Assembly (NCBI GenBank): GCA_024803745.1
Contig: JANJXV010000013.1
Span: forward strand, 6,324,001 to 6,388,000
DNA from: Megascapheus bottae
Taxonomy: Eukaryota; Chordata; Mammalia; Rodentia; Geomyidae
DNA: 64,000 nucleotides
Reading direction: 5' to 3'
Part shown: positions 1 through 11,652 of the stretch, piece after piece
Position numbering within the stretch: position 1 is the stretch's first letter
Layout of the letters: each line of letters opens with the position of its first letter
Notes under the pieces: model-generated
Database searches by the model: none
What the model saw: the letters and a program-made list of their open reading frames with translations, nothing else
What the model was told of the DNA's origin: nothing
Translations under genes and position numbers: made by a program

Positions 1-171
1 TCTTCCCAGCAATGATTCATTATAAAGATAATTTTTTTCCTGCCCTAAGAAGGCTCAGATCCCAGAATGAATATAATAATTAAATAATAAACAGTATACA
101 TGCATAATTATAGAGCACAGTAAGAACTGCAACAACAAAACAAAACAAAAGACCCCAAAATTCAACCTGGT

Positions 172-232
172 TGATGTATAACTTAGTGGTAGAATACTTA
201 CCTAGCATGGATTCTATCTTCAAAACTGCATT
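172..232 (+). mobile_element. ID-like SINE fragment
   Basis: A short tRNA-Ala-type module: an A-box-like run (CTTAGTGGTAGAATACTTA) followed by CCTAGCATG, as in rodent ID elements. The B-box half is decayed. An A-rich CAAAA stretch lies just upstream. It is probably an old fragment with no function of its own. Confidence 0.45.
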
Positions 233-940
233 TTTTTCTATATGTAGGGTTTTAAGTCAACATCTAAATGACAAATAGTTACATAAATGTCAGTCATATC
301 AAACCAAGGACAGATCTTTGAGGTGGCAGAACTGTAGGAGCAAGTGTGGTTGATTAAAGTAGCCCATGTCCTTTTTTTTGAATATTAAGGATCCATTTCA
401 TAATTTCCTTATATAAGGCTAATGTTAGCAGGAAGATACACTGATGATTAAGGTAAGTTAGGATAAGCAAAAGAAAGCTATAGAGCACTGATTACGGAGT
501 AGACATCTAGGTTTCAAGTACCTGCTAATGCTCAATTAGAGTAGTGAACAAAGCCTCGTCTGTGGAGACCAATAAACAACATAGACAAATCCCTTCTTTC
601 CAGTTCATCAATTATTTTTACAGGTTCCCAAGTGAATTCTTTTCTCAGGCTTTATTCTTTCTGGCCATTCTTCTTTCTTGTATGATTATCAGATTGAGGA
701 AACAAGGTTACGACATTCAACCTCAAAAAAATCAAGTTTTGTCTCTCCTTAGCTTTCCATATGTTCTGTCTTTCCCTTTCTCTGGCTGTTCTCGAGCCTT
801 TTGACTTTGATTCCATGACATTATGCCAGTAGGTGTGTGGTGACTTGCCAGACTACTTTCTTCTCTACTACACCATAAACTCCCGAAGAAAAGAAGTTCC
901 CTTTTCTTTTTTATTTTGTTGGCCAAAAAACTTCTTTTGT
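233..940. other. Unclassified AT-rich sequence
   Basis: No repeat family or gene recognised. Short open frames here (for example 544-804 on plus) lack any recognisable domain and are compatible with chance in AT-rich DNA. Confidence 0.5.
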
Positions 941-1173
941 CCTACTTTTTTTTTTAAATTTCAGTCCTGGGCCTTGAACTCAAGGTTTGAACATTGTTTC
1001 TCCTTGAGCTTTTTTTTTTTTTGATGAAGGCACTAGCTTTTTGGTGGTTAATTGGAGGTAAGAGTTTACAGATTTCTGCCAGAGCTGGCTTTGAACCATG
1101 ATTCTCAGACTTCAGTCTCCTGAATAGGATTACAGGCAAGAGGCCACCAGTACCCAGTAGTGCCCTACTTTTT
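941..1173 (-). mobile_element. B1/tRNA-like composite SINE with TSD
   Basis: Reads on the minus strand as a 7SL/B1-like left half (the complement of CCTGTAATCC-type sequence lies near 1120-1140) followed by a tRNA-like right half and an A-rich tail (T-rich on plus at 1010-1022 and 946-955). The 10-bp direct repeat CCTACTTTTT at 941-950 and 1164-1173 is a likely target-site duplication. The 7SL half is diverged, so this is not a young copy. Confidence 0.7.
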
Positions 1174-1385
1174 ATTAGTACATATTCATTGTCCAGTGTG
1201 GGGGATTCTGCTGTGGTATTTTCAGATGTGCAGACAGACAGTTCACTTGGATCAGATTCACCCCTGTATTACTTATATTTTATCTCCACTCTCCAGCTTC
1301 TCTTTGATTTACTTTTCCTGCCAATCAAAAGGAAATGGGTTTCATTATGAAATTTGTATACAATATTTTTTCCAATATGTAGCAT
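1174..1385 (-). mobile_element. Old L1 3'-UTR fragment
   Basis: The pyrimidine-rich, polyA-proximal layout, with a CACCCCTGT-like core and a CTTTTCCTGCC run, resembles minus-strand 3' UTRs of old rodent L1s. The SINE at 941-1173 appears to have inserted at its edge. Assignment is by resemblance only. Confidence 0.35.
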
Positions 1386-1574
1386 AATGGGAGCATTGAA
1401 AATATATTTAATTAGTAAGTGAATTATTAATGCATTTATATGTTGGTTTTATATATATATGTATATATATAATTCCTAAGTAGTTATACAAAGGAGTTTC
1501 AATTCAGCATGTCAGGTTTTTTTCCCCTAACACTCCCTGTTTTAAATCTTAAGTATTATTCACTTTTATTTTAA

Positions 1575-1690
1575 ATATGTGAAAAACAGAGACTTAGGGA
1601 AGTTAAATAACTTGCATTAGGTGACAGATAACCTTTACAAAAATGGAGATTCAAGTCCCAGTATGCCTGTACTTTTTTCACTGCACTAAT
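1575..1690 (-). mobile_element. MIR fragment
   Basis: Contains the antisense of the MIR core: an ACAGAGACTTAGGGAAGTTA-like block, then AACTTGC and a GTGACAG run, matching the conserved MIR order of tail to core. MIRs are ancient mammalian tRNA-derived SINEs, so strong divergence is expected. Confidence 0.55.
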
Positions 1691-1914
1691 CTGCCTACCT
1701 GAAATTGCCACCTCTAACAGCTGCCAGCTATTGCTGTACATCAAGGTTTATAACATTGAAACTAACATTCTAACATATATTCTGACATTTTAACATTCTA
1801 ATATGAAGAAAAGGAACATATGTGCACCAGGACAAATTCTGCCCTTTCAAAGTCCTTTCATGGTAAGTGAAAGCTGTATTATATAACATTTGTATAATAT
1901 TTTCTGTATGCTGG

Positions 1915-2080
1915 GGCCATTACCAAGAGCTTTAGAAATTATATAAACCTATGAAAGACTTTCAATTAATGTCTCATCTCACGGTTGAAATGTTATACAA
2001 GTTGCTCAAGATTATACATCTAGTAATGTAACAGAATTGAGATTTGAATTTGAGCAGTTTGGGTCCATAGGCTATGACAT
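1915..2080 (-). mobile_element. MIR fragment
   Basis: Antisense MIR order is visible: a TATGAAAGAC segment, a decayed ATCTCACGGTTGAAA segment, GTTGCTCAAGATTATACATC (the core), then GAATTGAGATTTGAATTTGA. It lies about 220 bases from another MIR in the same orientation. Confidence 0.5.
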
Positions 2081-3525
2081 TAGTGATCATACTTCAGTGT
2101 TATCAGAGTTGTTAAAACCATTTCCCAGCATGCCTGGCTCTATTGCTGTACACCGACGTGTGGGCTGTTCAGCTGGCATCAGTTTCACATGCATCACAGT
2201 GCAACTTCACAATGGTGACTATTTACTGTCAATGCAAATCAGCCTGCCACACGGTGACATTGAGTGTGAGGCAGGAGATCAAAAATTGAGTGTGTGGCTT
2301 TGCAGAATATCAGTCATTCTTTTATGTACAGCAAGTTGTTGATTTAGGATTATTCAATACATATTCATAAAGTATTGGTAAGGTAAATTAACAATAATAA
2401 ATTACCAGCTAGAAATCATTTGCATTTCACTTAATGTGAAGGGGTGAAGATGGCTTACAGCAGGTCTTTTGTAGAGTATTATTTTGCAATTCATTTACAA
2501 TTTCAGTATAATCCTGAATAAATAGGCTTTCAATCAAAGAATGAGTCTACATTAATGCTCAAGGACATCAAATCTATTGAATATTTTTATTACTGAGTAC
2601 ATGAGTGGCTCTACCAACTTCAATAAAATGCAGAAAGTGGGATAGAATCTAAAACAATGGCCTTTAGAGCCAGAGAGATATTAGTTTAAAGGTCAATAAT
2701 AATAAAAATGTCAGGAATGTCACTCTAAGTAATGACAAATAACATAATCATGGAAATCCCTGGTGAGAATCAGTCAAGCCCAGACTGAAGTCTTGGCTCT
2801 ACTCTATCATAGTGTGATGATATGGGCTTTCTTTTTTGACACCTGGAAAATGGCTGTAATTGTTTTTGTAAAGAAGAAATAAAATCGTCTTTTCTAATGA
2901 AGCGGTGACTGTTAGCAGATCATTTAGACTTCAGCCTCTTGTAAAATGGAGTTATTAGTATAATTTTTTTCATTGAGTTTGAGCATTTAATGAGAAAATG
3001 CAGACCATAGACTTAAAAAAATTAATTCCATAGGAGAAAAGGGGGGGGGGAGGAGGAGCATGGGAAAATTAATTCCACATAGTAGGTACTCATATTCATG
3101 ATTCTCTTGCCATTTCTCCCAAGTTACTTACCTAAGTCAAAGCTATTTACTTGTCATTGGTGAAAAACCATCATGCAATATTTTAGTTACTTATGTAGAA
3201 AATGATAGATTGAGCAAGTAATAATTACAGTGAGAATTCAAAGAGATTTAAGGCAAGTGAATGGCTTTCTTTTGGTATTGATGATACATAGGCATAGTAA
3301 GTTCAGAAGGAGGCAAGGTTTTCTTTCCAGCTGGGCTGTAATCACTGTTTCTGGAAGCTGGCATTTAGAACAATGTAGCCAAATGAAACATTTTCCTTTC
3401 AAGCTGTTTCTTTTTCTTCTGTATGCTCCAGTGGTGCCAGTGCCAATGGAATGAACGTAATTGCTCCTGAGCTAAAGATTGTTTTCTTCATTTACTGTGG
3501 CCTACTTCTACTATAGGAAGTAAAT
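2081..3525. other. Unclassified sequence, possible MIR at 2788-2885
   Basis: No gene recognised. The 101-codon open frame at 2037-2342 begins in MIR-derived DNA and shows no domain. A weak MIR-like block (TCTTGGCTCTACTCTATC, then TGTGATGA) is at 2788-2885. A homopolymer of ten Gs is at about 3041-3050. Confidence 0.4.
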
Positions 3526-3636
3526 TCCTCCCTCCCTCTCTCCCTCCCTCCCTTTCTCCCTCCCTTCTTTCCTTCCTCCCTCCCTCTGCTTGAATGCCTG
3601 CCTGCCCCCCCCTCTTTCTCTCTCTCTCTTTCTTTT
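3526..3636. repeat. Pyrimidine-rich microsatellite (CCCT/CT)n
   Basis: An imperfect run of CCTC, CCTT and CT units. It directly abuts the 3' tail side of the minus-strand SINE at 3637, so it probably grew from that element's A-rich tail or target. Open frames through it are low-complexity artefacts. Confidence 0.9.
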
Positions 3637-3822
3637 TGTAAGTCTTGGGGCTTAAACTCAGGGACTGGGCACTGTCCTTGAGCTTTCTGAAGGCTGACAT
3701 TCTACAACTTGAGTCACAGCACCACTTCTGACTTTTTCTGTGTATGTGGTACCGAGGAATTGAACGCATGTCTTTGTGAATGCTAAGCAAACAATCTACC
3801 ACTAGACCATGCTCTGGGCCTA
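3637..3822 (-). mobile_element. Dimeric ID-like SINE
   Basis: A full-length dimer on the minus strand. From the right end it has an ID-like half with A-box TGGTAGATTG and B-box-like GTTCAATTCC, then a tRNA-like right half ending in the complement of the CTTGGGGCTTAAACTCAG motif. The same dimer recurs at 14248, 27509, 28816, 36730, 43803, 56746 and 59074. Confidence 0.8.
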
Positions 3823-3844
3823 GATTTCTTTATATAAGAAAATG

Positions 3845-4494
3845 TCAAACTCCTCAACCTAGATGTCCCTCAGTTGATGAGTGGATCAACAAGTTGTGGT
3901 ATTTGTACACAATGGAATTCTATGCTGCTGTCAGAAAGAATGACATCGCCCCATTTGTAAGGAAATGGAAAGACTTAGAAAAAATCATATTAAGTGAAGT
4001 AAGCCAGACTCAAAGGAACTTAGGCTCAATGGTTTCCCTCATTCGTCATAATCAGTAGAAACCTTGGGCTCTACTAGCAGAGATTTGCAATAGAGCAAAA
4101 TCTTGATACATAAGGCCATATAATGTGAAGCTAATTGAAAGGACCTCCAGGATATTGAAACAAAAGCCATATAATGAATGATTGTTGTCCTTAATGTACT
4201 ATGTTGTCTCTCATCTCCTTTGCTGTCCCTTGGTTATTTCATATTGGTATAGTATCTCACTTTGTTATCTGATATATTGAATTTATTTGTATTTGGATAT
4301 TTGAAATTTGATAGGGAAGGGGGGAAAGCCAAGACGTGTGGGGACTGTGTGGGGGGAGGGAAATGGGTACCAAGACATGTGAAAGGGTATCAATGTATGT
4401 GAATTAATGCACCTTCTATCTGGCAAATATCATGTAACCCTTTTACTAATTACAATAAAAAAATTCCTAAAATAAAAAAAATAAAACCAAAAAC
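3845..4494 (+). mobile_element. 5'-truncated L1, ORF2 C-terminus and 3' UTR
   Basis: The last ~70 codons of an L1 ORF2 are open up to the stop at 4056-4058, with the recognisable block DEWINKLWYLYTMEFYAA, followed by a ~400-bp 3' UTR with a G-rich tract (4315-4370) and an A-rich tail. L1 ORF2 encodes endonuclease and reverse transcriptase; only the cysteine-distal C-terminal end is left here. No TSD was found. Confidence 0.85.
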
Positions 4495-4827
4495 AAACAA
4501 ACAACAACAAAAAAAGGGCAACCATCCACAAGCAAATGCTCAGTTCTCTACAGTGAGAGCAACTCTTTTCCTATAGCTAGATACTGAAGCTGTTTCTGAA
4601 TCTTTGCACTTGTAGATAAGGGAAAGAAATGAAATATTGATATTCATGCTTTGCTGAATGTTGTTTTTACGTTTGGCCTTTAAATAATCATTGGTAATAT
4701 ATTCCTATAAAGAAAATTATTGACACTAAGTTAGGGAAAATATTACTATTTCTTTATCCTTATGAAATGTTTCAGTTCACATTTTGGCAATACTCCAACC
4801 ACTGGGAGCTTTAAGTGTTTGCTTTGC
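4495..4827. other. Unclassified spacer between two L1 copies
   Basis: AT-rich, with no recognised repeat. It separates two same-strand L1 insertions, and the second has its own TSD, so the pair are independent insertions. Confidence 0.5.
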
Positions 4828-5642
4828 AAAAATTTTGAGTTTGTTCAACCACTATGGAAAGCAGTTTGGCAGTTCCTCAAAAGACTAAACATAGAGCTCC
4901 CCTATGACCTAGCAATTCCACTACTTGGCATTGACCCAATCATCCAGAAACAAGGACATACTGAATCCACTAGCACAACAATGTTCATTGTAGCACTATT
5001 TACCATAGCAAAGATATGGAACCAACCCACATGCCCCTCGGTTGATGAGTGGATCAACAAGATATGGTATTTATACACAATGGAATTCTATGCTGCTGTC
5101 AGAAAGAATGCCATCGCCCCATTTGTAAGGAAATGGAAAGACTTAGAAACAATCATATTAAGTGAAGTAAGCCAGACTCAAAGGAACATAGGCTCAATGG
5201 TTTCCCTCATTTGTCATAATCAGTAGAAACCTTGGGCTCTTCTAGCAAAGATGTACAATAGAGCAAAACCAAGATATATCACACCATACAGGATGATGCT
5301 AAATGAAAGGACCTCCAGGATATAGAAACAAAAGCTATATAATGAGTGATTGTTGTCCTTAATGTACTGTGTTATCTCTCATCTCTTTTGCTGTCCCTTA
5401 TCTCATATTACTACAGTATTTTACCTTGTTATCTGATATATTGTATATATGTTTATTTGGTTATTTGAAATAGGATAGGGAAGGGGGGAAAACAAGATGA
5501 GGAGCGGGGGTGGGTGGAGGGAAATGGGGACCAAGACATGAGAAAGGGTATCAATGTTTGTGAAGTAATGCACCTTCTATCTGGTGAATATAATGTGACA
5601 CTTCTATTAAGAACAATAAAATATATGAAAAAAATTTTGAGT
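4828..5642 (+). mobile_element. 5'-truncated L1 with 13-bp TSD
   Basis: L1 body is about 4841-5629. The 13-bp repeat AAAAATTTTGAGT at 4828-4840 and 5630-5642 is a clean target-site duplication. The ORF2 frame is open from the truncation to the stop at 5224-5226, with blocks ELPYDLAIPLLGIDP and DEWINKIWYLYTMEFYAA. The 3' UTR has the young type ending ACAATAAAATATATG. The intact frame and exact TSD suggest a fairly recent insertion. Confidence 0.92.
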
Positions 5643-6110
5643 GTTATTAGTTCATGTTTTATGAAAGATGGCAGTTTTATTATTTACTTGCTCCTCCACA
5701 CTGATTGCTAATATGGTGTATTCACATTTGATTACCCATCAATTAAATGTAAATTAAATATTCATTAAATATGTTTACTGTTTTTTGTAAAAATTTTATG
5801 TGGAGTACTCTTTTTTGCATTCCACATTCATAATTTGGCTGGAAATTAGCTTTTCTCCATATTGATTTGTATGAAATGTTATATTCTGAAGTTGGAAATT
5901 TTTGTTTATGGGATATATTTCAAATATTTCATGAGTTTATTGTTTGTCTCTTTTTTGGGGTTGTTATAAATTGTGATGTTAAAAGTCTAAAGATTTTGAG
6001 ATTTTTGGATTGGAGATAGGCCAAGATGGTAGAATAGAAGTTTCTATGTCCGTCTCTGGAAATGACAAGAATCAGGGTCATAAAGGAGAGGCTATATTCA
6101 GAAGAAAGAA
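5643..6110. other. Unclassified AT-rich sequence
   Basis: No gene or repeat recognised. It lies between two plus-strand L1 copies. Confidence 0.45.
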
Positions 6111-6114
6111 AGGA

Positions 6115-7770
6115 GTGCCACCTAATCTTTGATAAGGGAGCCAAAAATACAGAATGAAAGAAAGACAGCCTCTTCAATAAGGGTTACTGTTAGGATTGGT
6201 TAAGCACCTGCACAATACTAAAGTTGGATCCTTCTATGTTGCCCTGCACGAGGATTAATTCTGAGTGGATCAAAGACCTTGAGGTAAAAGCAGATACCCT
6301 GAAAACTTTATAAGAAGGAATTGGAGATACACTAGGTCTCCTTGGAACAGGCAGAAACTGCCTTAATAAAGACCATGAAACACAACAAATTAGTTTGGAC
6401 AAAAGGTACTGCACTAACCGCAGAGATTCTGTATGGCAAAGGACATGGCTAGCAAGTTAAATAGAAAGCCCAGAGAGTGGGAGAAGATCTTCACTAACCA
6501 TACAACAGGCAAAGGTCTCATATCTAAAACATATCTACAGCTAAAAAAATTGAATCTCTCCAAAAGAAATCTCTGAAGAAACAACCATCCCATTAAAAAG
6601 ATGGTCTAAAGACTTAAGACTTCTCTGAAGAGGAAACAAGAATGGTCTATAGACACATGAAGAAATTCTGGACATCTCTGGCCATAAAAGAAGTGGAAAT
6701 TCCACCTCACTCCAGTTAGAGTGGCCATTATAATAAGAAAAGATGCTGGAAGGGATGTGACCAGGAGGGATCGCTATTACACTGTTAGTGGGAGTGCAGA
6801 CTCCTTCAACTACTATGGAAAGCAGTATGATGATTCCTCAAAAGACTAAACATAGAAATAGGATAGGAAAGGGGGGAAAAAGATGAGGGATGGGGTGGGG
6901 GGGGAAATGGGGACAAAAATATGAGAAAGGGTATCAATGTTTGTGAAGTAATGCACCTTCTATCTGGTGAATATAATGTAATCCTTCTATTAATTATAAT
7001 AAAAATATATGAAAAAAGACTAAACATAGAGCTTCCCTATGACCTGGCAATACCACTCCTTGGCATTTACCCAAATGCCAGAAACAAGGACATATTAAAG
7101 CTACTAGCACAATGATGTTCATTGCAGCACTGTTTACTATTGCATAGATATGGAACCAACCCAGATGCCCCTCAGTAGATGATTAGATCAAGAAGATGTG
7201 GTATTTATGCACAATGGAATTCTATGCTGCTATCAGAAAGAATGAAATCGCCCCATTTGTAAGGAAATGGAAAGACTTGGAAAAAATCACATTAAGTGAA
7301 GTAAGCCAGACCCAAAGGAACATAGCTCAATTGTTTCCCTCATTTGTCATAATTAGTACACATTTAGAACTCTCCTAGCAGAGGCTTACAATAGCTCAAA
7401 ACCTAGATACATAAGGTCATATAGGATGAGACCAAATGAAAGGATCTCTAGGATATGGAAGTAAGATCTTTATCTTGTGTGATTGTTTTTCTTAATGTAC
7501 TATGTTTTTTCTGTTCTTTTTTTGCCCTTTGGGTAATCTCATATTGTTACTGTATCTGACTTTGTTACCTGGTATATCATATGTGTGTTTATTTGATTAT
7601 TTGAAATAGGAAAGAGAAGGGGGAAAACAAGATGATTGGGAGGGGTTGGGGAAGGGAAATGGGGACAAAAACATGAGAAGGGTTATCAATGTGTGAGAAG
7701 AAATGCACCTACTACCTGGCTAATGTAACTGTAACCCTTCTAAACATTACCATGATAATAAAAAAAGAAG
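6115..7770 (+). mobile_element. Old L1 fragment interrupted by a younger L1
   Basis: ORF2 sequence begins near an [13 protein letters not shown] block, runs through DTLKTL and EGIGDTLGLLGT, then ELPYDLAIPLLGIYP, and ends in a 3' UTR at about 7770. It has several stops and frameshifts. Its 3' end (CATTACCATGATAATAAAA) differs from the young type at 5629. It is split at 6855-7013 by another L1 end. Confidence 0.85.
6840..7028 (+). mobile_element. Nested 159-bp L1 3' end with 15-bp TSD
   Basis: A severely truncated young L1 (6855-7013: G-rich tract, TATCAATGTTTGTGAAGTAA, TATAATAAAAATATATG, A tail) lies inside the older L1. The host sequence AAAAGACTAAACATA is duplicated exactly at 6840-6854 and 7014-7028. 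ORF2 of the host continues directly after the second copy. Confidence 0.95.
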
Positions 7771-8045
7771 AAAGAAGAAAGAGAGGGAAAGTTCCAGGAA
7801 TTATAAAAGAATAGGACAGTTGAAAAAGCACTGAGAAATAGACAGGCAACAGAGTAAGTCAGGAAGTTCTGTAGTTTCAGCCTGTCTGAGGCACAGAAGG
7901 AAAAGCTGAAAAATCCCCCATAGCTAAAGTAGGTGGCTTTGGAAGGGATTGGAGCGCCTATCTGTGGGACCAACCCACATTTCCTGCCATCTTTTAGCTT
8001 AGCATAGGACTTGGGACAGTGAATACCTATGAATGACAGGCCTGA
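7771..8045. other. Unclassified sequence
   Basis: Starts with the purine-rich continuation of the L1 tail, then sequence with no recognised repeat. The 104-codon minus frame at 7740-8054 crosses the repeat boundary and is not credible as a gene. Confidence 0.45.
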
Positions 8046-8148
8046 ATCAGACAAGAAAGACTTCTTTTTTCCTTTTCTATTGAAAAAGATGCATCAGGGC
8101 TGCATCAGACAAGAAAGACTTCTTTTTTCCTTTTCTATGAAAAAGATG
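8046..8148 (+). repeat. Imperfect two-copy tandem repeat, 58-bp period
   Basis: ATCAGACAAGAAAGACTTCT begins at 8046 and again at 8104. The following ~30 bases (T-rich, then GAAAAAGATG) match apart from one T indel. This looks like a local tandem duplication with little divergence. Confidence 0.85.
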
Positions 8149-8177
8149 AAGTGCCATCTTTTTTTCCCTTTAAGCAC

Positions 8178-8283
8178 AAATACTAGGGTTTGTATTCAAG
8201 GCTTCATACTTAAAAGGAAGACAATCTGCTTCTCCAGATATGTATCTGTGTCTCTAGTTCTTTTAGCTCTGGTTATTTTTTAA
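8178..8283 (-). mobile_element. Decayed tRNA-like SINE
   Basis: Shows the antisense layout TACTAGGGTTTGTATTCAAGG, a decayed region, then TTTTAGCTCTGGTTATTTT, similar to the tRNA-like half of the composite SINEs. The family is uncertain. Confidence 0.4.
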
Positions 8284-8359
8284 AATCACTTTTGGCTTGG
8301 GCAAGGATGGACGGCAATCCTATTTTTGCTGGCATCCTATTTATGTCATTTATCATACC

Positions 8360-9725
8360 TGTTTATTTATCCTGGAGGTCCTTATATTTATCATCATGCT
8401 GTATGGCCTTATGTATCTAGATTTTGTTCTATTGTGAATCTCTGCTAGGAGAGCCCAAGGTTTCTACTGATTATGACAAATGAGGGAAACCATTGAGCCT
8501 ATGTTCGTTTGAGTCTGGCTTACTTCACTTAATATGATTGTTTCTAAGTCTTTCCATTTCCTTACAAATGGGGCGATGTCATTCTTTCTGACAGCAGCAT
8601 AGAATTCCATTGTGTATAAATACCACATCTTGTTGATCCACTCATCAACCAAGGGGCATGTGGGTTGGTTCCATATCTGTGCTATGGTAAATAGTGCTGC
8701 AATGAACATCATTGTGCTAGTGGATTTAGTATGTCCTTGTTTCTGGATGATCGCGTCAATGCCAAGTAGTGGAACTGCTAGGTCATAGGGGAGCTCAATG
8801 TTTAGACTTTTGAGGAACTGCCATACTGCTTTCTATAGTGGTTGAACGAGTTTGCACTCCCACCAACAGTGTAGTAGTGATCCCTCCTGGCCACATCCCT
8901 ACAAAGCATCTGTTATTAGATTTCTTGATCCTGGCTATTCTAACTGGAGTGAGGTGGAATCTTAGAATTGTTTTGATTTGCATTTCTTTTATGGCCAGAG
9001 ATGTTGAGTATTTCTTTATGTGTCTGTAGGCCATTCTTATTTCTTCTTCAGAGAAGTCTCTCTGTAAGTCTTTGGCCCATCTTTTATAGGATGGTTGTTT
9101 CTTTGTGGATTAGTTTTGACATGATTCAATTTTTGAGCTATTGATGTATTTTAGATATGAGGCCTTTGTGTATGGTCAGTGAAGATCTTCTCCCACTCTG
9201 TAGGCTTTCTAGTTAATTTGCTAGCTATGTTCTTTGCCATACAGAAGCTCTGCAGTTTAATGTAGTCCCACTTATCCAGAGTTTCTCTGATTTGTTTTGT
9301 TTCTGGGTCCTTATTAAGAAAGTTTTGACTTGTGCCAAGGAGACCTAGTGTATCTCCTATTCCTTCTTGTAAAGTTTTCAGGGTATCTGCTTTTACCTGG
9401 GGTCTTTGATCCATCTGGAGTTAATTCTGTTTCAGGGTGACAAAGAAGGATCTCACTTTAGTTTTCTGCTGGTGCTTAACCAGTTCTGCCAGTACCACTT
9501 GTTGAAGAGACTGTCTTTCTTCTGTTTTGTTTTGTTTTGCTCCCTTATCAAAGATTAGGTGGCTACAGGTCTGTGGGTTAATATCCGAGTCCTCAGTTCT
9601 ATTCCATTGGACTTCATGCCTGTTCTTATGCCAGTAAAAAGCTGTTTTGGTCCCTATAGCTATGTTTAAGTTTTGCTTTTGAGAGAAGAACTTAGTAATT
9701 TCTGGGCTGCCTTTGACCTCATTAT
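8360..9725 (-). mobile_element. L1 ORF2 fragment, 3' end missing
   Basis: On the minus strand it reads [18 protein letters not shown], then [39 protein letters not shown] and DEWINKMWYLYTMEFYAA, the expected order along ORF2. The final stop is near 8464, and the UTR stops at the GGACCTCCAGGATA-equivalent (about 8371), so the polyA end is absent. It has several frameshifts. Confidence 0.88.
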
Positions 9726-9734
9726 TTGCTGTCA

Positions 9735-9768
9735 CTGGCTCCTGAGTAGCTGGGATCACAGGCATGTG
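9735..9768 (-). mobile_element. B1-like SINE end fragment
   Basis: The antisense of a 7SL/B1 start (CTCCTGAGTAGCTGGGATCA, then CAGGCATGTG) without the rest of the element. It sits at the 5' edge of the minus-strand L1. Confidence 0.5.
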
Positions 9769-11652
9769 ATCTTATTTAGTATTTGATTCTTAAGTGACAA
9801 GAAGCTTTGAGCAAGGAATAGTAGAATAATTAATGGAATAATTTTCCTGGTTCTTTTTATTATATAAGTTTACTGCTCTCTCCTCTGTCTGTTATGCACA
9901 GAAGTAGTCTCATTTTGCATCTCTGCCAGAGTCCTTGCTCCATAGGTGACAGCATCTAGTCACAGCTGTGCAGTGTCTGGCCAGAGTCTGAACTTCATGC
10001 TCCTTTCATGGAAGAATATCTGTCTAGATTACCAAACATGACCGTGGCTGTGCAGTAGTGTTTAAGAATCAGGAGAAAGCACACCTGACATCTGCAATAC
10101 CCAGGAACGATCACAGCCAGAATACTTTGAAGACATGATCTCCAAATCTCCAACTCAGAAGAAGAATAACATGTGCTGATTGATTTACTTTGAAAAGGCA
10201 TGTTGTCATCTCTTTCACCTTGGAAATGACCTTGACAATTGTGCTCATCAAAACGCAACATTGAACATTTGAAGTGGCATAGATGCATCATTAGTTTATT
10301 AAAAAGGAAAGCCACTTAATTATTTCTGCTTGATCTAAGAAAATTTGCCCTATCTAACTTGACAACAGTGTTATCACTTTTGCTAGTTTATATGTGACAT
10401 GGGTTTCCTACATGTATATCACATATTTAAATTTCTCTCATTACCCTCTTTTGTCACTTCTTCTTACTCCTTGCCATTTCTTCTTTCCAAATAGTTCTTC
10501 TTATATTTTCATGTCTTTAAAAAATCTAGGGACTGCATTTAAGAGAAATTTTGATTTTTCAGAAGAGTTTTATTCTTATACAATTCAGTCAATTTTTCAT
10601 AAGACTTTGTATTATAGTGTTAACACTGTGGTCATATTTTAGGCACCAAAGGGTAGAGTGGAATAACTCTCTGAATGTTTAGATAAAGTGATTAAATTTT
10701 CTTTCTGAAGTATTGGGGAGTATATAGCAAATCCAAGTCAATGTGATTTAAGGATATTATCTAAATCTGAAAGAATCTTACAATAGAATTAGATGATTCA
10801 ATATAGAACAAAGTGATACACATATATGCAAAAAAGAAATCTGTTTCACATGGCTATGATGTGGACACTGGTTTTATTGGAAATATATGACTAAAAATCA
10901 ATCACTTGAATAAACCAGCAAAAATCAGAGTATTAGACAAAGGGCAGTGCTTTATTCTGCCTCTGGGCATCTAGATGATCTTATCTCAAAGATTTTGGGT
11001 GGAAACTACCTAATATGATGCTATCTGCTAGATCTATAAACCTTGGGTTGGCATTCTCTTTCTTGAAGACCTCCTATTACTGGAAGTTAGGAACTTTCAG
11101 CTTGAAGTCTGTAGCTGGGATAGCTTAAGACATAGATCAAGGATCCACCCTTGGTCTGTTACTGTAATGCTAATGGTTAATAAAAGCAGACAAAACCTTT
11201 TGTATTTGCAGATGTCTTTTTCTGATATCTTTCAGAGGGTAACTTTTTTTCAGGTTATGTGAGTATTGCTGTATGAACTTTGAAGAGGGATTTTTGTTAT
11301 CTGTTGAGTATAGTACACAAGTCCTTCTTAGTTCCACTTTCAGAGTGGAATCTAAAGCTATATGTTACATTTCCAGATAACTGGTTTGTTTTTTATTTAA
11401 GATAAGAAAAGATATCTATGAATTTAAAAGTGAATTGATATTATTAGCTTAATGCTAAGAGGAGAACCTTGCCAATCAAGACCAGATGCTTTTCTAAGTT
11501 TAGCTAACTTTAATTTGAGAATTTCATTTTGCCTGAAGAATAAGGTTGATATCTCAATAGGATGGCATGCCAGGCCCTTTGATGAGGATTTTAGTGTGAA
11601 GAGTTCGTTTACTGCTAAAGAGATGTTGAAATTCCTCAAGTTAAAAAAACCA
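9769..11652. other. Unclassified sequence, possible old L1 tail at 10395-10530
   Basis: No gene recognised. A pyrimidine-rich block with CCAAATAGTTCTTCTTATAT and TTTCATGTCTT at 10480-10515 resembles minus-strand L1 3' UTRs. The 106-codon minus frame at 9995-10315 shows no domain. Confidence 0.4.

Noticed and set aside
3845..5629. Segmental duplication of two similar 0.7-0.8-kb blocks
   Set aside because: Both are L1 3' ends; the second has its own 13-bp TSD and truncation point, so they are independent insertions.
9995..10315. 106-codon open frame on minus
   Set aside because: No domain, no supporting exon signals that I can defend, and composition like the surrounding non-coding DNA.
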